From Bradyrhizobium sp. SZCCT0153 (GTDB lineage: Bacteria; Pseudomonadota; Alphaproteobacteria; Rhizobiales; Xanthobacteraceae): a stretch of DNA of 64,000 bases. Below, in pieces: positions 60,750 to 64,000 of this stretch (position 1 is the first letter of the stretch; the number at the start of each line of letters is the position of its first letter). The stretch lies in the NCBI RefSeq assembly GCF_018129995.1, contig NZ_JAFCKS010000004.1, forward strand, positions 248,001 to 312,000, given 5' to 3'. A model generated the notes under the pieces. The model was not told the origin of the DNA and ran no database searches. It saw only the letters and a program-made list of their open reading frames with translations. Position numbers and translations under genes: made by a program.

Positions 60750-60782
60750 AAAGGTCCCGGCGGGAAGCTTGCCGGGACCTTT
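60750..60782 (+). terminator. Rho-independent terminator of the dcw cluster
   Basis: AAAGGTCCCGGC and GCCGGGACCTTT form a perfect 12-bp stem with a 9-base loop, 27 bases after the ftsZ stop, and are followed by CCTTTTGT. It ends the ftsZ transcript. The remainder of the gap up to lpxC (60783-61083) is AT-richer than the genes and holds no supported gene. Confidence 0.9.
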
Positions 60783-61083
60783 CCTTTTGTCCCGTGCATA
60801 TCCGGATTGCGAAGGCAAGCAACTGATTTTAAATAATTAATTACGCATTCGATGGTTCAGTAAAACTGCCGATAACGGTCCAAAACTCCGGCCCAATTTG
60901 GTTAAGCCTTGGCGCGAATGCGGCAGGTTTGGGGTAACAATCGGTAAAAAAGCGTGAGTTGGCGCTGTTTGAGGCAGTGACTATGGTTTGCCGTGACTTG
61001 GGGATACGGATTCGGAGCGAGCGGCCTTGGCCGGTCGATCGGGTTCAGTATAAGTCGCAGTGGTCGTAGTGGGGCGGTTCCTG

Positions 61084-62046
61084 ATGAAATTTAGCCGGCA
61101 AACAACGCTTGGTGCGCAAGCCTCCGTGGCAGGCGTCGGCGTTCATTCCGGTCTTCCCGTCACTCTCACCCTTGGGCCTGCGCCTGTCGACGCGGGTCTT
61201 ATTTTTGTCCGCACCGGGCTCGAGGGAAGTGACCGCGAAGTTCAGGCGACTGCCGAGCAGGTGATCGCGACCGATTTCGCCACTGTCCTCGGCGATCGCA
61301 ACGGCCCGCTGGTCTCCACTGCCGAGCATGTCCTTGCTGCACTGCGGGGCATGGGTGTCGACAACGCCATCATCGAGATTGACGGGCCGGAAGTGCCGAT
61401 CATGGACGGCAGCGCCGCGGCTTTCATTGCCGCGATCGATCAGGCCGGTATCGTGACCCAGCCGGCGCAGCGCCGCTTCATTCAGGTTTTGAAGCCGATC
61501 TCGGTCAAGATCGGCGATTCCTTCGGCGAGATCAGGCCCCACGCCAGCGGGTTCCGCGCCGAGGTCGAGATCGATTTCAGCAATCCTGTCATCGGCCAGC
61601 AGAGCTATGCCTTCGACCTCAGCCCGGAACGTTTCCGCCGCGAAGTCGGCCGCGCCCGGACTTTCGGTCTGATGTGCGACGTCGCGCGGCTCTGGAGCGC
61701 CGGCTACGCCCTCGGCGCCTCTTTCGACAACACCGTCGTGTTCGACGAGGAGCGGCTGCTCAACACCGAGGGCCTGCGCTACGCCGACGAATGTGCACGG
61801 CACAAGGTGCTGGATGTGATCGGCGACCTCGCGCTGGCCGGTCTGCCGCTGCTTGGCGCCTACCGCTCGGTGCGTGGCGGCCACAAGCTCAACCATGCCG
61901 TCCTGACCGCGCTGCTCGCCGACCGTACCGCCTGGCGGGTGGTCGAGGGCGAGGCGGCCCGCCGCACCGCGCGTCCCGTGGCCGAAACCGGTCGCAGCAT
62001 CGTCGGCGGCCGGATCGCCGCGGCCTACGGGCCGGACGTGTCCTGA
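61084..62046 (+). CDS. lpxC: UDP-3-O-acyl-N-acetylglucosamine deacetylase
   Basis: A 320-residue zinc enzyme, the committed step of lipid A synthesis. Motifs: RQTTLGAQASVAGVGVHSG, STAEHVLAALRGMGVDNAII (first zinc His), FGLMCDVARLWSAG and ARHKVLDVIGDLAL (His and Asp ligands), with GGHKLNHAVLTALL. The start at 61084 is preferred over an earlier GTG frame because the family begins MKxxRQTTL. Confidence 0.95.
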   Translation: MKFSRQTTLGAQASVAGVGVHSGLPVTLTLGPAPVDAGLIFVRTGLEGSDREVQATAEQVIATDFATVLGDRNGPLVSTAEHVLAALRGMGVDNAIIEIDGPEVPIMDGSAAAFIAAIDQAGIVTQPAQRRFIQVLKPISVKIGDSFGEIRPHASGFRAEVEIDFSNPVIGQQSYAFDLSPERFRREVGRARTFGLMCDVARLWSAGYALGASFDNTVVFDEERLLNTEGLRYADECARHKVLDVIGDLALAGLPLLGAYRSVRGGHKLNHAVLTALLADRTAWRVVEGEAARRTARPVAETGRSIVGGRIAAAYGPDVS

Positions 62047-62291
62047 ACAGACCCGTTACCGCTGGCGTTTGGCGGCGCTTTTCCCCGGGAAACTCCTGGT
62101 AATAATGATCGGCTAGGATTGCGGCGCGTTCGCCTTAATCCGGGCGAAATGCCTGCCTATCCGGTTGGTACAAGATCGTTTTTCGGTTACACCGGCGTGG
62201 TCGCATGGCAGGCACCACGGCTACATTTCGCGCCCGTGACGGGGTTCATGGGCTGGCGGACACCGCATCACAGGGCGTCAGGGCAATATTC

Positions 62292-63182
62292 ATGTCGGCA
62301 CAGCGTATGACGCGCGGATCTTTTTCGGCCTCGCCCCGAGCCCGCGGGCTGCTTCAGGCCGCCACCCTCTTCCTGCTCGCGATGCCGCTGGCTGGATGCG
62401 GCACCGGCGCGCTCTGGGACAAATTCACCGCCAAGGACGACACCTTCGTCGAGGAGCCTGCCGACAAGATCTACAATGAGGGCCTGTACCTCATGAACGA
62501 GAAGAAGGACATGAAGGCGGCGAACAAGAAGTTCGAAGAGGTCGACCGCCAGCATCCTTATTCCGACTGGGCCCGCAAGTCGCTGCTGATGTCGGCCTAT
62601 GCGTCCTACCAGGGCGGCGACTACGACAGCTGCATCGGCGCCGCGACGCGCTACGTCACGCTGCATCCCGGCAGTCCGGATGCGGCCTATGCCCAATACC
62701 TGATCGCCGCCTCGCATTACGACCAGATCCCGGACATCAGCCGCGACCAGACCCGCACCGAGAAGGCGATCGCCTCGCTGGAAGAGGTGGTGCGCAAATA
62801 TCCGACCTCCGAATATGCGACCTCGGCCAAGGCCAAGATCGAGGGTGCGCGCGACCAGCTCGCCGGCAAGGAAATGAACGTCGGCCGCTATTACGCGCAG
62901 AAGCGCGACTACACGGCGGCGATCAACCGCTACAAGGCCGTCGTGACGCAGTACCAGACCACCCGCCACGTCGAGGAGGCGCTGTACCGCCTGACCGAGG
63001 CCTATATGGCCATCGGCATCGTCGGCGAGGCTCAGACGGCCGCCGCAGTGCTCGGGCACAATTTTCCTGACAGTCGCTGGTACAAGGACGCCTATAATCT
63101 TGTAAAATCAGGCGGTCTCGAACCGAGCGAGAATCAGGGGTCCTGGATCAGCAAGACCTTCAAGAAGATGGGTCTCGGCTAG
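62292..63182 (+). CDS. bamD: Outer membrane protein assembly factor BamD (lipoprotein)
   Basis: A 296-residue lipoprotein. A signal with lipobox LAGC precedes TPR repeats (ADKIYNEGLYLMNEKKDMKA, AATRYVTLHPGSPDAAYAQY and VGRYYAQKRDYTAAINRYKA). BamD is the essential lipoprotein partner of BamA in beta-barrel assembly. A start at 62292 gives a normal signal; the frame is open to 62205. recN begins 13 bases later. Confidence 0.93.
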   Translation: MSAQRMTRGSFSASPRARGLLQAATLFLLAMPLAGCGTGALWDKFTAKDDTFVEEPADKIYNEGLYLMNEKKDMKAANKKFEEVDRQHPYSDWARKSLLMSAYASYQGGDYDSCIGAATRYVTLHPGSPDAAYAQYLIAASHYDQIPDISRDQTRTEKAIASLEEVVRKYPTSEYATSAKAKIEGARDQLAGKEMNVGRYYAQKRDYTAAINRYKAVVTQYQTTRHVEEALYRLTEAYMAIGIVGEAQTAAAVLGHNFPDSRWYKDAYNLVKSGGLEPSENQGSWISKTFKKMGLG

Positions 63183-63195
63183 GAAATAGAGTTTC

Positions 63196-64000
63196 ATGCT
63201 GGCGCGTCTGTCGATCCGTGACATCGTCCTGATCGAACGGCTCGATATCGAATTCGCAACGGGCCTCGCGGTTTTGACCGGCGAGACCGGGGCGGGCAAA
63301 TCCATCCTGCTCGATGCCTTTGCGTTGGCGCTCGGCGGCCGCGGCGATGCCGGCCTCGTGCGCCACGGCGCGGAGCAGGGGCAGGTCACCGCCGTATTCG
63401 ATATCCCGAAGAATCACCCCGCAGCGAAGATCCTCGCCGAGAACGGGCTGGACGATACCGGCGAGATGATTCTCCGCCGGGTGCAGCTCGCTGATGGCCG
63501 CACCCGCGCCTTCATCAACGACCAGTCGATCAGCGTGCAGACGCTGAAGGCGGTCGGTGCCGCCCTGGTCGAGATTCACGGCCAGCATGACGAGCGCGCG
63601 CTAGTCGATGCCGCCACCCACCGCCGCCTGCTCGACGCCTTCGCCGGTCTCGAAAAGGATGTCGCGGCGGTCGAAGCGCTCTGGGACGCGCGCCGGACCG
63701 CCAACACCGCGCTGGAGGAACATCGCGCCGGCATGGAGCGTGCCGCGCGCGAAGCCGATTACCTCCGCCACGCCTCGGACGAGCTGAAGCAGCTCGCGCC
63801 CAAGGACGGCGAGGAAACCTCGCTCGCGTCCCGCCGCACCACCATGATGCAGGGCGAGAAGATCGCCTCCGATTTGCGCGAGGCGCAGGAGGCCGTCGGC
63901 GGCAACCATTCGCCGGTCGCGGCGCTGTCGGCCGCCGTGCGCCGGCTGGAGCGCCGCGGCGTCAATTCGCCGGCGCTGGTCGAGCCCGCCGTGAAGGCGA
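63196..64000 (+). CDS. recN: DNA repair protein RecN, 5' part (cut by window edge)
   Basis: The first 268 residues of an SMC-like ATPase. Walker A is TGETGAGKSILLDAF near residue 28, with LVEIHGQHDERALVD after it (Q-loop region) and the start of the coiled coil (EEHRAGMERAAREADYLRHA). RecN gathers DNA ends in double-strand break repair. The rest lies to the right. Confidence 0.94.
   Translation, partial: MLARLSIRDIVLIERLDIEFATGLAVLTGETGAGKSILLDAFALALGGRGDAGLVRHGAEQGQVTAVFDIPKNHPAAKILAENGLDDTGEMILRRVQLADGRTRAFINDQSISVQTLKAVGAALVEIHGQHDERALVDAATHRRLLDAFAGLEKDVAAVEALWDARRTANTALEEHRAGMERAAREADYLRHASDELKQLAPKDGEETSLASRRTTMMQGEKIASDLREAQEAVGGNHSPVAALSAAVRRLERRGVNSPALVEPAVKA

Noticed and set aside
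1..64000. CRISPR arrays, tRNA or rRNA genes, intact insertion sequences, integrases.
   Set aside because: No regularly spaced repeats, cloverleaf sequences or transposase/integrase motifs were seen; the repeats present are palindromic intergenic elements.

Overview
The window is high-GC alphaproteobacterial chromosome, most likely Bradyrhizobium or a close relative in the Nitrobacteraceae. Three things point there: the extragenic palindromic repeats (GTCATTGCGAGGAGC-type, ATGCCCGG..CCGGGCAT, GAGCATGAT..ATCATGCTC), the alphaproteobacterial dcw cluster order ending in lpxC-bamD-recN, and several families common in that group (DUF6665, DUF899, PmtA-like methyltransferases). No CRISPR array, tRNA, rRNA gene or intact insertion sequence was seen. 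The only RNA gene recognised is RNase P RNA (minus strand, about 37099-37530).

Left part (1-18 kb) is mostly envelope functions. It starts with a truncated DUF4403 gene. Next is a locus of a TPR/winged-helix regulator, a beta-propeller protein and a divergent DUF899 protein. A c-type cytochrome and an L,D-transpeptidase follow. Genes 5887-11465 look like a membrane-lipid group: a GT4 glycosyltransferase, a phospholipid N-methyltransferase-like enzyme, a membrane protein resembling Mpo1/DUF962, a long class III aminotransferase and phosphatidylserine decarboxylase. Then come a Nudix hydrolase, a FecR-domain protein, two divergent DUF2147 paralogues, a 27-residue membrane peptide gene, an extensin-like lipoprotein and a degenerate histidine phosphatase.

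Middle part (18-40 kb) is accessory metabolism and export. An M20 hydrolase, ABC permease, taurine-type binding protein, allophanate-hydrolase-like amidase and Crp-type regulator lie in a row behind a good sigma-54 promoter candidate. This suggests nitrogen-regulated scavenging of an organic nitrogen compound; no ATPase gene accompanies the transporter. A TetR regulator faces an EmrAB-type efflux pair across a perfect palindromic operator. An ABC exporter, a MATE transporter, an O-antigen-ligase pseudogene fused antisense to the end of an AraC gene, DsrE, TauE/SafE, MocR, DUF983, an alpha/beta hydrolase, rnpB, and a DGPF protein with an ECF sigma factor follow.

Right part (40.7-64 kb) is the division and cell wall cluster, all on the plus strand: rsmH, ftsL, ftsI, murE, murF, mraY, murD, an extra small gene, ftsW, murG, murC, murB, ddl, ftsQ, ftsA, ftsZ, then lpxC, bamD and the start of recN. 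These make lipid II precursors and the divisome, then a lipid A enzyme and an outer-membrane assembly lipoprotein. Junctions from rsmH to murD are mostly tight or overlapping (mraY and murE follow gaps of about 165 and 83 bases), but three successive junctions from ftsW to ddl are filled with palindromic repeats. mraZ is not present immediately upstream of rsmH.
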